Positions 25,455 through 35,746 of a stretch of 45,214 bases of DNA are shown one piece after another (position 1 is the stretch's first letter; each line of letters opens with the position of its first letter). The translations under genes and the position numbers were made by a program. Under the pieces are notes generated by a model. The model was not told the DNA's origin. It saw nothing but the letters and a program-made list of their open reading frames with translations, and did not search any database. Source of the DNA: Limimaricola cinnabarinus LL-001 (GTDB lineage Bacteria > Pseudomonadota > Alphaproteobacteria > Rhodobacterales > Rhodobacteraceae); NCBI RefSeq assembly GCF_000466965.1, contig NZ_BATB01000026.1, positions 1 through 45,214 on the forward strand, read 5' to 3'.

Positions 25455-28400
25455 CAGGTCTCTGCTTTCGCCTTCTTGGCCGCCTTGACCTTTTCGGCAA
25501 GCTCGCGGGCGAGGCCGAAGGCGCCGCGGATCTTGTCGGCCTCCTTCGACCAGTCGCGCATGACGACGATCTTGTTGTCCTTCACCTTGGCCTGGCCCTT
25601 CTGGTCCTGAATGAATTCGACCAGGCCCTCGGGCGAGACGAACTTGTCATTGTGGAAACGGATGGTGGCCCCTTTCGGGCCGGCATCCAGCTGGCTGATG
25701 CCGGCGCGCAGACACATTGCCTTGATGCGCACGACCAGCATGAGCGTGTTGACCTCGCGCGGCAGTGGGCCGAAGCGGTCGATCAGCTCGGCGGCGAACC
25801 CTTCGAGTTCGACCTTGGTGGTCAAGTCCGACAACCGACGGTAAAGCCCGAGCCGCACGTCGAGATCGGGCACATAGGCCTCGGGGATCAGCACCGGCAC
25901 GCCCAGATTGATCTGCGGCGCCCATTGGCCCTCGCTCTCGGACAGGCCCTCGGCCTCGCCGGAGCGGATCTTGGTGATCTGCTCCTCGAGCATCTGCTGG
26001 TAAAGCTCAAAGCCCACCTCGCGCATCTGGCCCGACTGCTCCTCGCCGATGAGGTTGCCGGCGCCGCGAATGTCGAGGTCCTGGCTGGCGAGGGTGAAGC
26101 CCGCGCCCAGGCTGTCGATGCTGCCCAGAACGCGCAGCCGCTTTTCGGCGCCGGGCGTCAGCGGTGCGCGCGGGCGCGTCGTCAGATAGGCATAGGCGCG
26201 GGTCTTGGAGCGGCCGACGCGGCCCCGGATCTGGTAGAGCTGCGCCAGTCCGAACATGTCGGCGCGGTGCACGATCATCGTGTTGGCGGTGGGGATGTCG
26301 AGGCCGCTTTCGACGATGGTGGTCGCCAGAAGCACGTCGTAGCGCCCGTCATAGAAGGCGTTCATCCGCTCGTCGAGTTCGCCCGCCGCCATCTGGCCAT
26401 GTGCCACGACATAGGACACTTCGGGCACCTCGTCGCGCAGGAAGGCCTCGATCTCGGGCAGGTCGTTGACGCGCGGAACCACGAAAAAGCTCTGCCCGCC
26501 GCGGAACCGCTCGCGCAGGAGCGCCTCGCGCACGGTGACGGCGTCGAATTCGCTGACATAGGTGCGGATCGCGAGACGGTCGACGGGTGGCGTGCCGATG
26601 ATCGACAGATCCCGCACCCCGGTGAGCGACATCTGCAGCGTGCGCGGGATCGGCGTCGCGGTCAGGGTCAGCACGTGGACATCGGTGCGCAGCGCCTTGA
26701 GGCGTTCCTTGTGGTTGACGCCGAAATGCTGCTCCTCGTCGATGACCAGAAGCCCGAGGTCGCGGAACTTCACGCTCTTGGCCAGCAGCGCATGGGTGCC
26801 GACAACGATATCGACCTGCCCGCTGGTGATCCCGGCGCGGGTCTCGGCCGCCTCCTTGGCCGACACGAAGCGCGACAGCGGGCGCACGTTGATCGGAAAG
26901 CCGCGGAAGCGTTCGGCGAAGTTCTTGTAGTGCTGGCGCGCCAGCAGCGTGGTCGGCGCGATGACTGCCACCTGCACGCCCGACATCGCGGCGACGAAGG
27001 CCGCGCGGATCGCCACCTCGGTCTTGCCGAAGCCCACGTCGCCACAGATCAGCCGGTCCATCGGGTGGCCCGACTCCATGTCGTTGAGCACGTCCTCGAT
27101 CGCCTGAAGCTGATCCTCGGTCTCGTCATAGGGAAACCGCGCGAGGAACTGCTCCCAGATGCTGTCATGCGGGATCAGCTTGGGCGCATTGCGCAGCGCC
27201 CGTTCGGCAGCGATGCGGATCAACCGCTCGGCGGCCTGGCGGATGCGCTCCTTGAGCTTGGACTTCTTGGCCTGCCACGCGCCGCCGCCAAGCTTGTCGA
27301 GCATACCCTCTTCGTGGCCGAAGCGGCTCAGAAGCTCGATGTTTTCGACCGGCAAATAGAGCTTGGCGTTCTCGGCGTATTCGATCAGCAGGCATTCATG
27401 CGCCGCCCCCAACGCCGTCACCACCTCGAGCCCGTGATAGCGGCCGACGCCGTGATCGACATGCACGACGAGGTCGCCCGCGCTCAAGCTCTGGGTCTCG
27501 GTAAGGAAATTGTCGGCCCGGCGCTTCTTGCGGGCGCGGCGGATCAGCCGTTCGCCCAGCACGTCCTGCTCGGAGATGACGGTGACGGTCTCGGTCTGAA
27601 AACCGTGCTCCAGCGGCCAGACCGCCAGATGCAGCCCGCGCTTGCCCACGCCGTTCCAGTCGCGCACGTGGATCGTCTCGGTAAGGCCTCATCCTCGATC
27701 AGCCCCGATAGCCGCTCTCGCGCGCCTTCGGAATAGGAGGCGATGACCACCGGCCCGGCCTTCATGCGGTCCTTCACATGGGTGGCGAGCGCGGCAAAGA
27801 GGCTGATGCTTTCCTGCTGCCGTTCGGGCGAAAAGTTGCGCCCGATGCGCCCGCCCGCGTCGATCACGCCGGGGCCGGTGGCCTGCTGGATCGGTGCGAA
27901 GCGCAGCACCCGGCGGCCTTCGGTGGCTTTGACCCACGCGTCGTCGTCGAGATAGAGAAGCTGCGGCGGGCTGGGCTTGTAGACCGAGTCCATCCGCCCC
28001 TTTTGCGACATGGCGTGGCGGCGGGTGTCATAGGCGTCGGCAATCAGCGTCCAGCGCGCGTCGCGGCCCGGCGCGGTCTGGTCGTCGAGCGTTACTGGTG
28101 CGCCGGGAAGATAATCGAACAGCGTCTCCAGATCGTCCTGGAAGAAGCCGAGCCAATGCTCCATGCCCGACTGCTTGCGCCCCGCCGTGACGGCCTCATA
28201 GAGCGGATCGTCGGTGCCTGCGGCGCCGAACTCGATCCGATAGGTCTGCCGGAACCGGGTGATCGCAGCCTCGTCGAGGATCACCTCCGAAACCGGCGCC
28301 AGCTCGATCCGGTCGAGCTTTTCGGTGGTGCGCTGGGTCGCGGGGTCGAAGCGGCGCGCGCCGTCGAGCACGTCGCCGAACATGTCGAGCCGGACCGGGC

Positions 28401-28916
28401 CGCCTGACCGGGGGCATAGATGTCGATGATGCCGCCGCGGATGGCGTAATCGCCCGGCTCGGTGACGGTCGGGCTCTGGGTGAAGCCCATCCGCACAAGA
28501 AAGGCGCGCAAACCCGCCTCGTCCATCCGGTCGCCGACATGCGCGACAAAGGCCGCGTCCTTGAGCGTGGCGCGCGCAGGCACGCGCTGCGTCGCGGCGT
28601 TGAGCGTGGTGAGCAGGACGAAGCGCTCCGGCATGCCATGGATCAGCCCCGCCAGCACCGCCATGCGCGCCGCCGAGATCTCGGCAGCGGGCGAGACGCG
28701 GTCATAGGGCAGGCAATCCCACGCCGGAAAGGTCACGACCGGCATGTCGGGGGCATAGAATTCGAGCGCGGCGCGCATCGCGGCCATGCGCTTGTCGTCG
28801 CGCGCGACATGGATCACAGGGCCGCCGGCCTTCTCGATCTCCTTGAGCACGAGTGTCGCGTCGAAGCCTTCGGGCGCGCCCGAAACCGTGATCCTGCTGC
28901 CGTTCGTCTTTACCAT
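25454..28916 (-). CDS. mfd: Transcription-repair coupling factor Mfd, frameshifted twice
   Basis: Removes stalled RNA polymerase and recruits UvrA to lesions. Corrected length about 1154 residues, normal for Mfd. Order: UvrB-like N-terminal region (FPAWDCLPYDRVSPA, RGGIIDIYAPG), RNA polymerase-interacting domain (AGDLVVHVDHGVGRYHG), helicase motifs GDVGFGKTEVAIRAAF, VIDEEQHFGV, LTATPIPRTL and RGRVGRSKTRAYAY, then the TRCF C-terminal domain. Two breaks: at 28400-28401 (one added base gives APGQAGPVRLDMFGD) and 27685-27686 (gives LIEDEGLTETIHVRD). Both are single-base deletions in C runs and are probably sequence errors. Confidence 0.95.
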
Positions 28917-28963
28917 TGCGCTGACCTACCTTTCGGGCGGGCGCTGTCAAGCGTCCCGAAGGG

Positions 28964-29488
28964 TCAGAACCCCGGCGCGACGGAAAGGTTCTGATACATG
29001 CCGTACATCGCGGTCACGAAGATCGAGATCATGCCGATCACCTGCACCCAGAAACGATGCCGCGCCAGCCTGCGGCACAGCGTCTGCGCGTCGGGCTGCT
29101 CCGCGGCAATGCGCCGCGCCGTGGCAAAGCCCATGACGACCACCAGCCCCATCGGCAGCGCGATCAGGACCACCGCCTGCGCGAATTCGACATCGTACCA
29201 GAACGCCAGCAGCAGCAGCGAGCTCAGCACGAAACCCGCGACGGCGATCAGCCAGCCACCCGCCACATGCGCGACATGCAGCATCCGGTTGACGTTGATC
29301 CGCACCAGATCGACGAGGTCGCGCTCGGATTGGCCGCCGAAACGGCGCGCCCGCGCCACCATGTCGAAGGGTACGCCGATCACCCGGTGGCTGGCCGACG
29401 ACCAGACCAGCGCCAGCATGATCCAGAACCACAGGTTCGAGAAGGACCGCATGTCGATCACTTCGAAGAGGGTCTGGGTCAGGGTCAC
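28964..29488 (-). CDS. Small membrane protein of the type labelled 'component of SufBCD complex'
   Basis: A 174-residue protein with an N-terminal helix (FSNLWFWIMLALVWSSASH) and two or three later helices, ending MYGMYQNLSVAPGF. I recall this Rhodobacterales family under the name 'component of SufBCD complex', but see nothing in the protein that supports an iron-sulfur role, and no suf gene is near. Start GTG 29488 is preferred because it keeps LTQTLFEVIDMRSFSN; ATG 29452 is the alternative. Divergent from hemB. Confidence 0.75.
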   Translation of the reverse strand: MTLTQTLFEVIDMRSFSNLWFWIMLALVWSSASHRVIGVPFDMVARARRFGGQSERDLVDLVRINVNRMLHVAHVAGGWLIAVAGFVLSSLLLLAFWYDVEFAQAVVLIALPMGLVVVMGFATARRIAAEQPDAQTLCRRLARHRFWVQVIGMISIFVTAMYGMYQNLSVAPGF

Positions 29489-29618
29489 GCGTGGATCATC
29501 CGGTCGTTCGCTCGGGCGGAACCTAGCCGCGCCCCCGGCCGATGCCCAGACTTGTGGCCTGCGGCAAACCGTGCCAACCCGATGCTGTGATATGAAAACC
29601 CCGCTCGGGAGACGCTCG

Positions 29619-30620
29619 ATGCCGAAGCCCTTCGCCGCCCCCTTCCCGCTGTCGCGCCCGCGCCGCTTGCGCCGTACCCCGGCGCTTCGCGCCATGACCC
29701 GCGAGACGGCGATGACGCCGGACAACCTGATCTGGCCGATCTTCCTGCAGGGGGGCCGCGACGAACAGAGCGCCATAGTCTCGATGCCGGGCGTGTCGCG
29801 GCTGACGGTGGACCGGGCCGTGACGGCGGCGCGCGAGGCGCGTTCCCTGGGCATCCCGGCGATGTGCCTGTTCCCCTATACCGGCCCCGAGAGCCGGACC
29901 GAGGACTGCGCCGAGGCGTGGTCGGACGACAACCTCACCAACACCGCGATCCGCGCGATCAAGGACGCGGTGCCCGAGATGGCGCTGATGACCGACATCG
30001 CGCTCGACCCCTACAACATCAACGGCCATGACGGCTATGTCGTCGATGGCGAGATCGTCAACGACCCAACCGTCGAGGCGCTGGTCAAAATGGCGCTGGC
30101 GCAGGCGCGCGCGGGGGCAGATATCCTAGGGCCGTCGGACATGATGGACGGGCGCATCGGCGCGATCCGCGCCGCTCTCGAGTCCGAGGGCCACGGCCAT
30201 GTCGCGATCCTGAGCTACGCGGCCAAATTCGCCTCGGCCTTCTACGGGCCGTTCCGCGACGCGGTCGGCGCGTCCGGCGCGCTCAAGGGCGACAAGAAGA
30301 CCTACCAGATCGATCCGGCCAACGCCGAGGAGGCGCTGCGCATGGTGGGCCGCGACCTTGCCGAGGGCGCGGACATGGTGATGGTCAAACCGGGGATGAG
30401 CTATCTCGACATCTGCCACCGCGTGAAGGACGCCTTCGAGGTGCCGACCTTCGCCTATCAGGTGTCGGGCGAGTACGCGATGATCGAGGGCGCCGCGCGC
30501 AATGGCTGGCTCGACGGCGACCGGGTGATGATGGAGAGCCTGATGGCCTTCCGCCGCGCCGGCTGCGACGGGGTGCTCACCTATTTCGCGCCGCGCGCCG
30601 CGCGGATCATGGCCGGCTGA
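29619..30620 (+). CDS. hemB: Delta-aminolevulinic acid dehydratase (porphobilinogen synthase)
   Basis: Joins two 5-aminolevulinate molecules to porphobilinogen in tetrapyrrole synthesis. The two Schiff-base lysines are in LSYAAKFASAFYGPF and MVMVKPGMSY. The zinc cysteine cluster found in many relatives is replaced by MTDIALDPYNINGHDG, as in the Rhodobacter enzyme known to need no metal at that site. Start 29619 has GGGAG 8 nt upstream and gives 333 residues; the ATG at 29592 is in frame but less likely. Confidence 0.95.
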   Translation: MPKPFAAPFPLSRPRRLRRTPALRAMTRETAMTPDNLIWPIFLQGGRDEQSAIVSMPGVSRLTVDRAVTAAREARSLGIPAMCLFPYTGPESRTEDCAEAWSDDNLTNTAIRAIKDAVPEMALMTDIALDPYNINGHDGYVVDGEIVNDPTVEALVKMALAQARAGADILGPSDMMDGRIGAIRAALESEGHGHVAILSYAAKFASAFYGPFRDAVGASGALKGDKKTYQIDPANAEEALRMVGRDLAEGADMVMVKPGMSYLDICHRVKDAFEVPTFAYQVSGEYAMIEGAARNGWLDGDRVMMESLMAFRRAGCDGVLTYFAPRAARIMAG

Positions 30621-30723
30621 GCCCCGCTCCCCCATCGGCGGATGACAGCGCCGCCGGGCTGGCCTATGGTCGGCCCGACCGTCCGGCACAAGGGCGGCGC
30701 GACATCGCATGAGGGGCAGCGAC

Positions 30724-31281
30724 ATGGACAAGACGACACGGCGCGGGATGATGCTCGGCCTCGGCGCGACCGGCCTTCTGGCCGCCTGCGGCAACGGCGT
30801 GGGCAGCGACGGCGGATCGCGCATCGACGCGCGGGTGCAAAGCACGCTCGATCACATGTACGATCTCTACCCCGGCACGCGCGAGCTTTCGGCCCAATCG
30901 CGCGGCATGCTGGTGATGCCGCTGATGACCGAGGTCGGGCTTGGCCTCGGCGGTGCCTATGGGCGCGGCGCGCTTCTCGTGGGGCGCAGCGTCGTCGATT
31001 ACTATTCCGCCGCCACGGCGAGCGCGGGGCTGCAGATCGGTGCGCAGCAGTTCAGCCACGTGCTGTTTTTCATGACCGAGCAGGCGCTTGGAGATTTTCG
31101 GCGCGCGCCGGGTTGGGCCGCCGGTGCGGATGTCGAATACGCGATCAACGACCGCGGCGAGATGCTGCGCGCCGAGACGATCACCTCGCTGTCGCCGGTG
31201 ATCGCCGTGGTCTTCGCGCAGACCGGGCTGCGTGTCGGCGCGACCCTCGAGGGCACGAAATACAGCCGCATCATCCCCTGA
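30724..31281 (+). CDS. SYLF/YSC84-type lipoprotein
   Basis: A 185-residue lipoprotein. The N-terminus TTRRGMMLGLGATGLLAAC combines a twin-Arg-like pair with a lipobox LAAC. The mature part has the YSC84/SYLF pattern (SRGMLVMPLMTEVGLGLGGAYGRGALLV, here quoted by its first half only, then YSAATASAGLQIGAQ), a lipid-binding fold. GAGGGG precedes the start. It converges with the DUF2254 gene with 2 nt between them. Probably envelope-associated; function unknown. Confidence 0.83.
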   Translation: MDKTTRRGMMLGLGATGLLAACGNGVGSDGGSRIDARVQSTLDHMYDLYPGTRELSAQSRGMLVMPLMTEVGLGLGGAYGRGALLVGRSVVDYYSAATASAGLQIGAQQFSHVLFFMTEQALGDFRRAPGWAAGADVEYAINDRGEMLRAETITSLSPVIAVVFAQTGLRVGATLEGTKYSRIIP

Positions 31282-31283
31282 TC

Positions 31284-32540
31284 TCAGCTGCGCTCCGCCA
31301 GTTCTGGCGCAGCGCGGGCGAGCCGGTCGCGATCGGGCGCGAAATCGATCGCCGCGCGACCGCGCTCCACCGCCTCGTGCGCCATGGCACGCGCGGCGGC
31401 GGCGATGGTCGCGTCGGGGTGACGGCCGAGCGCCTCGAGCGTCTTGAGCATCGCGGTCAGCACCTCGACCTGCGACGCACCGTCGCGCGCTATCGCTCCG
31501 AACCCGTCCTGCATCAGGTCGCGCGGATCGAGCGGCACCGCCCAGAGCCGATCGTGGATCGCCTTTTCGCGGCCATGCGCGATCTCGTCGCGATAGGATC
31601 CGATGACCCGGCCGATGCGCCCAATCACGTCGATTGCCGTGCCGGGATCGTTGATGCCCGCCGACAGCGCCTTGGATCCGATCTCCGACAGCATGATCAG
31701 CGCAAAACGCGGATCCTGCTCGGCGGTGCGCAGCTCGCCCATGTGGATATGACTGCGAACCGCCTCATCCAGCGCCTCGCCGCCACCGATCAGATGCGCG
31801 ATGGTTTCGCCCTCGTGCACGAACCGGCCGACGGGCGCGTCGAGATAGACCCGGCCATCATGCTCATCGGCGGCCTGCTGCAGGCTGTCCTCGTAGATCG
31901 CCTGGATATAGGCGGTGCGATCCGCGCGCAGGGGCCGGGCCGTGCCGGGAATATCACCGGGGTCGAGCGCATGACCGCCGAGGCAAGGGCGCTCCATCCG
32001 ACCCTGAAAGGTGCGAAGCGCCTCGCGCTCGATCCGCGCGGTGGTGTCGACGAGGCTGCCCAAGGCCTGCAGATGCAGGATCCAGCGCAGGATCACGAAG
32101 ACGATCAGCACCAGCACCGCGAGCGTCGCGATATAGAGCGTGACGATTTCCTTTTCACCGTAATAGGGCGTCGAGAGCAGGATGATCGCGGCGAGCGAAT
32201 AGATATAAGCCCCGACGAAGGTGGCCAGCACGGTCTGGGTCGTGGTGTCGGCCAGAAGCATCCGGTGCGCGCGCGGCGTCCATTTGGAGGATGCGGACTG
32301 GTGCACCGAGACCATCACCGAGAGAGAAAAGGTCGTGACGGCGAGCATCGAGGTCGAAATGATGTCCAAAAGCCGGTTCAGCGCATCCGCACCGATCATG
32401 TCCGACAGCCCGTCGGGGATCATCGGCCCGAACAGCTTGGCCGCTCCGAGGGCGACGAAGGCCAGACCGGAGATAAGCGTGACGCGCACCCAGAGGCGAC
32501 GCGACAAGCGGTGGATCTTGCGCAGTACCGTGGCGAACAT
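31284..32540 (-). CDS. DUF2254 family membrane protein
   Basis: A 418-residue protein with an N-terminal membrane half of four helices (VRVTLISGLAFVALGAAKLF; STSMLAVTTFSLSVMVSVHQ; two more near residues 95-150) and a soluble C-terminal half with GRFVHEGETIA and LSAGINDPGTAIDV, which are family features. Relatives have no assigned role. GGAAGGGACC lies just before the start at 32540. Confidence 0.87.
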   Translation of the reverse strand: MFATVLRKIHRLSRRLWVRVTLISGLAFVALGAAKLFGPMIPDGLSDMIGADALNRLLDIISTSMLAVTTFSLSVMVSVHQSASSKWTPRAHRMLLADTTTQTVLATFVGAYIYSLAAIILLSTPYYGEKEIVTLYIATLAVLVLIVFVILRWILHLQALGSLVDTTARIEREALRTFQGRMERPCLGGHALDPGDIPGTARPLRADRTAYIQAIYEDSLQQAADEHDGRVYLDAPVGRFVHEGETIAHLIGGGEALDEAVRSHIHMGELRTAEQDPRFALIMLSEIGSKALSAGINDPGTAIDVIGRIGRVIGSYRDEIAHGREKAIHDRLWAVPLDPRDLMQDGFGAIARDGASQVEVLTAMLKTLEALGRHPDATIAAAARAMAHEAVERGRAAIDFAPDRDRLARAAPELAERS

Positions 32541-32653
32541 GGTCCCTTCCGTTCCGGCGCGGCACGGCATTGTCCGTGGCACGCCTATGCGGGCCCCGCT
32601 CCCTTGAACGCGGCATCCCCGTACCAACGTCGCACAAACTCCGGGAGTTGCAC

Positions 32654-33283
32654 ATGTTTCCGCTTTTGATCCTCGCCGCCGGCGCCTCGTCACGGATGCG
32701 CGGCGACGACAAGCTGGCGATGACGATCGACGGCGTATCGCTGCTGCGCCGGCAGGTCATGGCCGGGATCGCGGCGGGGGCGCGGGTGCATGTGGCGCTG
32801 CGGCCCGACGATCCGCGCGCGGCGCTGCTCGACGGGCTCGACGTCGCGCGGTTCGAGATCGCGGCCAGCGCCGAGGGCATGGGGGCGACATTGCGCGAAG
32901 GTGTGGCGCGGCTGCCGCGCGCCCGACGTTTTGGCCTCATGCCCGCGGACCTGCCGGATCTCGACGCGTCGGCGATCGCCCGCGTGTTCGACGCGGCCGC
33001 GCGAGAAGATGGTACGCTGGTATGGCGCGGGGCTTCCGCGGTGGGGCGGCCCGGCCACCCTGTGGTCTGCGACGCCGCGTTGAGGCCGAGATTCATGGCA
33101 CTATCGGGCGCCTCGGGCGGGCGTGCGGTGCTGGCTCCGTACGGGCCGCGGACCCGTCTGGTGCGCCTGCCCGGCGTCATCGCCACGCACGATCTCGACA
33201 CGCCAGAAGCTTGGGCCGAATGGCGTATGGAAAAAGGGCGAAGGGACATGGCCCTTCGCCCGCACGGGATAAAGACTAATTAA
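32654..33283 (+). CDS. MobA-like nucleotidyltransferase (NTP transferase family)
   Basis: A 209-residue GT-A fold nucleotidyltransferase: LILAAGASSRMRGDDKLA at residue 5 is the nucleotide-binding loop, LMPADLPDL holds the metal Asp, and GHPVVCD follows. Closest in kind to MocA-type molybdenum cofactor cytidylyltransferases, but no molybdoenzyme gene is adjacent. The last codons (KGRRDMALRPHG) are also the terminator of the convergent RTX gene, so this C-terminal tail is probably unconserved. CGGGAG precedes the start. Confidence 0.83.
   Translation: MFPLLILAAGASSRMRGDDKLAMTIDGVSLLRRQVMAGIAAGARVHVALRPDDPRAALLDGLDVARFEIAASAEGMGATLREGVARLPRARRFGLMPADLPDLDASAIARVFDAAAREDGTLVWRGASAVGRPGHPVVCDAALRPRFMALSGASGGRAVLAPYGPRTRLVRLPGVIATHDLDTPEAWAEWRMEKGRRDMALRPHGIKTN
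33231..33261 (-). terminator. Intrinsic terminator of the RTX-Hint gene
   Basis: GGGCGAAGGG and complement around a 6-nt loop, followed on the minus strand by TTTTT. It lies 56 nt past the RTX-Hint stop and inside the last codons of the convergent nucleotidyltransferase gene. Confidence 0.83.
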
Positions 33284-33316
33284 AAAACGGCTACTTGTGA
33301 AAGACAGCGGTTGCGA

Positions 33317-35746
33317 TCAGACGACCATCAGACGGGCTTCGTGGCGTTTGAGCGCCTTGCGGGCCGATCGGTATCCGTCGATCCCTGCGCGCCCACGCAA
33401 CTCGGGGAACAGCTCGAAAATCTCGTCACGCTGTTCGGTCCCGATACCCTTGAGCGAGTGATCTCCCGGCTGGAAGCTTTCGGTCCAGGCCCCGTTCGAC
33501 AGCACCACCTCGTGGCGGTCGAACATGAAGTGGATGTAGCTGGTGCGCGGGACCTCGACCGTATGGATGCCCTTGGAGCCGACGAGATGTTTGGCGGCGG
33601 CCAGCACTTCGCTGTCCTCGAAGTAGAGCTGAGCGCGATCGCCCGAGAGCAGCACACGGTGATTGGGCGAGACCATCATGTCGCGCTCGGGCAGGCCGTT
33701 GCCCAAGGCCCCGGCCCGGATCATCACCGGCTTGAGATGCGGGCTCGTGAGGAATTGCTGGGGTCCGACTTGCTTGTGGCCGACCCAGCGGATCTCTTGG
33801 ATGCCGTTGTCGCGGGTGATGATGCGGTCGCCTTCGCGCAGCTCCTCGACGAGGCGCTCGCCGCGCGGCGTGGCGATCACGGTGCCCGGGGTGAAGCATG
33901 GCACGACGTTCTCGATCTCCTCGAACTGCATCTGGGTGCCGTCCTTGAAGTAGACGATACCGTCCTCGCGGTCCTCCGAGGTATACTCGATCCGGTCGAT
34001 ATCCGCGCCGGTCAGGTCGAGCGTGTCGTAATCGTCACCGCCTTCGCCGCCGGTGACCTGATCTCCGCCATTGCCGCCGGTAAAGAGGTCGCGGTCGTCA
34101 TCGCCGAACAGCCGGTCGACGCCCTGACCGCCGATGATCGTGTCGTTGCCGGCCCCGCCGAAGATCGTGTCGTTGTCGATGCCGCCATCGAGGCGGTCGT
34201 CGCCGGCGCCGCCGAACAGCTTGTCGTCGTCGTCCTGACCGAAGATCGTGTCATCGCCCTCGCCACCATAGAGCTCGTCCTGGCCGTTATCGGTGAGACG
34301 GTCGCCCTCATCGTTGCGGATGTTCAGGCTGTCGGGAAAGCGCGGGTCGAGACCGCCGTGGATCACGTCGTTGCCTTCGCCACCGAAAATGGTGTCGTTG
34401 CCCTCGCCACCGGTGAGGGTGTCGTCGCCTTCATCGCCGAGCACACGGTCGTCGTCGATGCCCGCGTCGATGGTATCGTTGCCAGTCCCGCCGAAGATGG
34501 TGTCGCGGTCGTCGCCGGTGTGGACCGTGTCGTTGCCCGCGCCGCCATAGACGGTGTCGCGGTCATCGAAGACATCGGGGTCCGGGGTCAGGCCGATACC
34601 GGGATAGGGATTGTCGAAGCGGTCGAAGTCGGCTTCGCGGTCCCCATCACTCGAGTCGATGACGTCATCGCCGTCGCCACCATGGATCACGTCGCGGCCG
34701 CGGCCTCCGAAAAGCTCGTCATTTCCTGCGCCGCCATCGAGCGTGTCATCGCCGGTGCCGCCAAAGAGCGTGTCCCGCCCCTCTCCGCCGAACAACCGAT
34801 CGTCGCCAGTTTCGCCGTGGAGCGTGTCGTCGCCGGCCCCGCCATAGACCTCGTCGTCGCCATTGCCCGCCAGCACGGTGTCGTTGCCGCCATAGGCCTC
34901 GACGCGGTCGTCATCAGGGGCGTCGTCGCCGAGGATAGCATCGCCGTTGTCGATGCGGTCGCCATCGGGGTCTCCGTCATAGGCCAGATCGATGAGGTCA
35001 TCGCCCATCGTGCCCGAAACGATGCCGTCGGGGCCGGCCTGGCAGGTGACGCGGAGCGCCACGCTGGCATTGTCCACACCGCCGCGATCGTCGGCGATCG
35101 CGTAGTCGATGGTCACGTCGCCATCGAAGCCGGGTTCGGGAGTATAAAGCAGCGTGCCATCATCGTTGATCACGACCTCGCCGCGGCTGGCGCGCGCCTC
35201 GGTCACGCGCAGCGGATCGCCGTCGGGGTCGGAATCATTGGCCAGCACGTCGATGGTGACGGCCATGTCCCTCCCGGTGGTGGCGGTGTCGTCCTGCGCG
35301 TCCGGCGCGTGGTTGCTCTGCGGGTCCTTCAGGAAGTTCTCGATGTTGTAGAAATCGAGACGCTCGCCGGTGGGCACCTTGTTCTCGTCGAGGAACTGGA
35401 TCCAGCCGCTGGAGCCGTTGCCATCGCCATCGGGCACGATATCCTTGGCATAGATGTTGCCCATGCCGCGCAGGTCGAGCGTATCGACATCGTCGAGGCT
35501 GCCATCGCCGCCGCCATAGACGACGCCGCCGCGACCGGGGGTGAAGGTGTCGCTGCCCGCGCCGCCATAAAGCGTGTCATGCGCGTCACCCGAGAGGTGA
35601 TCCTCGCCATCACCGCCATGGAGCGTGTCGGTCCCGCCCTTGCCATCGAGCGTGTCGTTGCCCGCCCCGCCAAAAATCTCGTCGTTGCCCGCGCCGCCAA
35701 AGAGCGTGTCGTCACCCGGCGTTCCGTCGATCCGATTGTCCGCCAT
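33317..35746 (-). CDS. RTX (hemolysin-type calcium-binding) protein with C-terminal Hint domain
   Basis: An 809-residue secreted-type protein. Residues about 5-75 and 245-560 carry many nonapeptide repeats (GGAGNDTLDG, GGEGNDTIFGG) that bind calcium and usually direct type I secretion. Residues about 150-235 form a cadherin/Ig-like domain (TIDVLANDSDPDGDPLRV ... GTLLYTPEPGF). From residue 617, CFTPGTVIATPRGERLVEEL starts a Hint domain, with VSPNHRVLL near 693; the first Cys could act in autoprocessing. No Sec signal is present. No hlyBD/tolC-like genes are adjacent. AAGGAG lies 8 nt before the ATG at 35746. Confidence 0.9.
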   Translation of the reverse strand: MADNRIDGTPGDDTLFGGAGNDEIFGGAGNDTLDGKGGTDTLHGGDGEDHLSGDAHDTLYGGAGSDTFTPGRGGVVYGGGDGSLDDVDTLDLRGMGNIYAKDIVPDGDGNGSSGWIQFLDENKVPTGERLDFYNIENFLKDPQSNHAPDAQDDTATTGRDMAVTIDVLANDSDPDGDPLRVTEARASRGEVVINDDGTLLYTPEPGFDGDVTIDYAIADDRGGVDNASVALRVTCQAGPDGIVSGTMGDDLIDLAYDGDPDGDRIDNGDAILGDDAPDDDRVEAYGGNDTVLAGNGDDEVYGGAGDDTLHGETGDDRLFGGEGRDTLFGGTGDDTLDGGAGNDELFGGRGRDVIHGGDGDDVIDSSDGDREADFDRFDNPYPGIGLTPDPDVFDDRDTVYGGAGNDTVHTGDDRDTIFGGTGNDTIDAGIDDDRVLGDEGDDTLTGGEGNDTIFGGEGNDVIHGGLDPRFPDSLNIRNDEGDRLTDNGQDELYGGEGDDTIFGQDDDDKLFGGAGDDRLDGGIDNDTIFGGAGNDTIIGGQGVDRLFGDDDRDLFTGGNGGDQVTGGEGGDDYDTLDLTGADIDRIEYTSEDREDGIVYFKDGTQMQFEEIENVVPCFTPGTVIATPRGERLVEELREGDRIITRDNGIQEIRWVGHKQVGPQQFLTSPHLKPVMIRAGALGNGLPERDMMVSPNHRVLLSGDRAQLYFEDSEVLAAAKHLVGSKGIHTVEVPRTSYIHFMFDRHEVVLSNGAWTESFQPGDHSLKGIGTEQRDEIFELFPELRGRAGIDGYRSARKALKRHEARLMVV

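Noticed and set aside
25433..27736. A 767-codon open frame antisense to mfd
   Set aside because: Mirrors the mfd codon pattern; the sense strand has complete Mfd motifs.
29592..29618. HemB start at 29592
   Set aside because: The ATG at 29619 has a proper GGGAG at 8 nt and gives the family-length N-terminus; the upstream one has no ribosome site.
34000..35700. Tandem short DNA repeats that might be a CRISPR or minisatellite
   Set aside because: They encode RTX nonapeptides in frame, vary in sequence and have no constant repeat-spacer layout.
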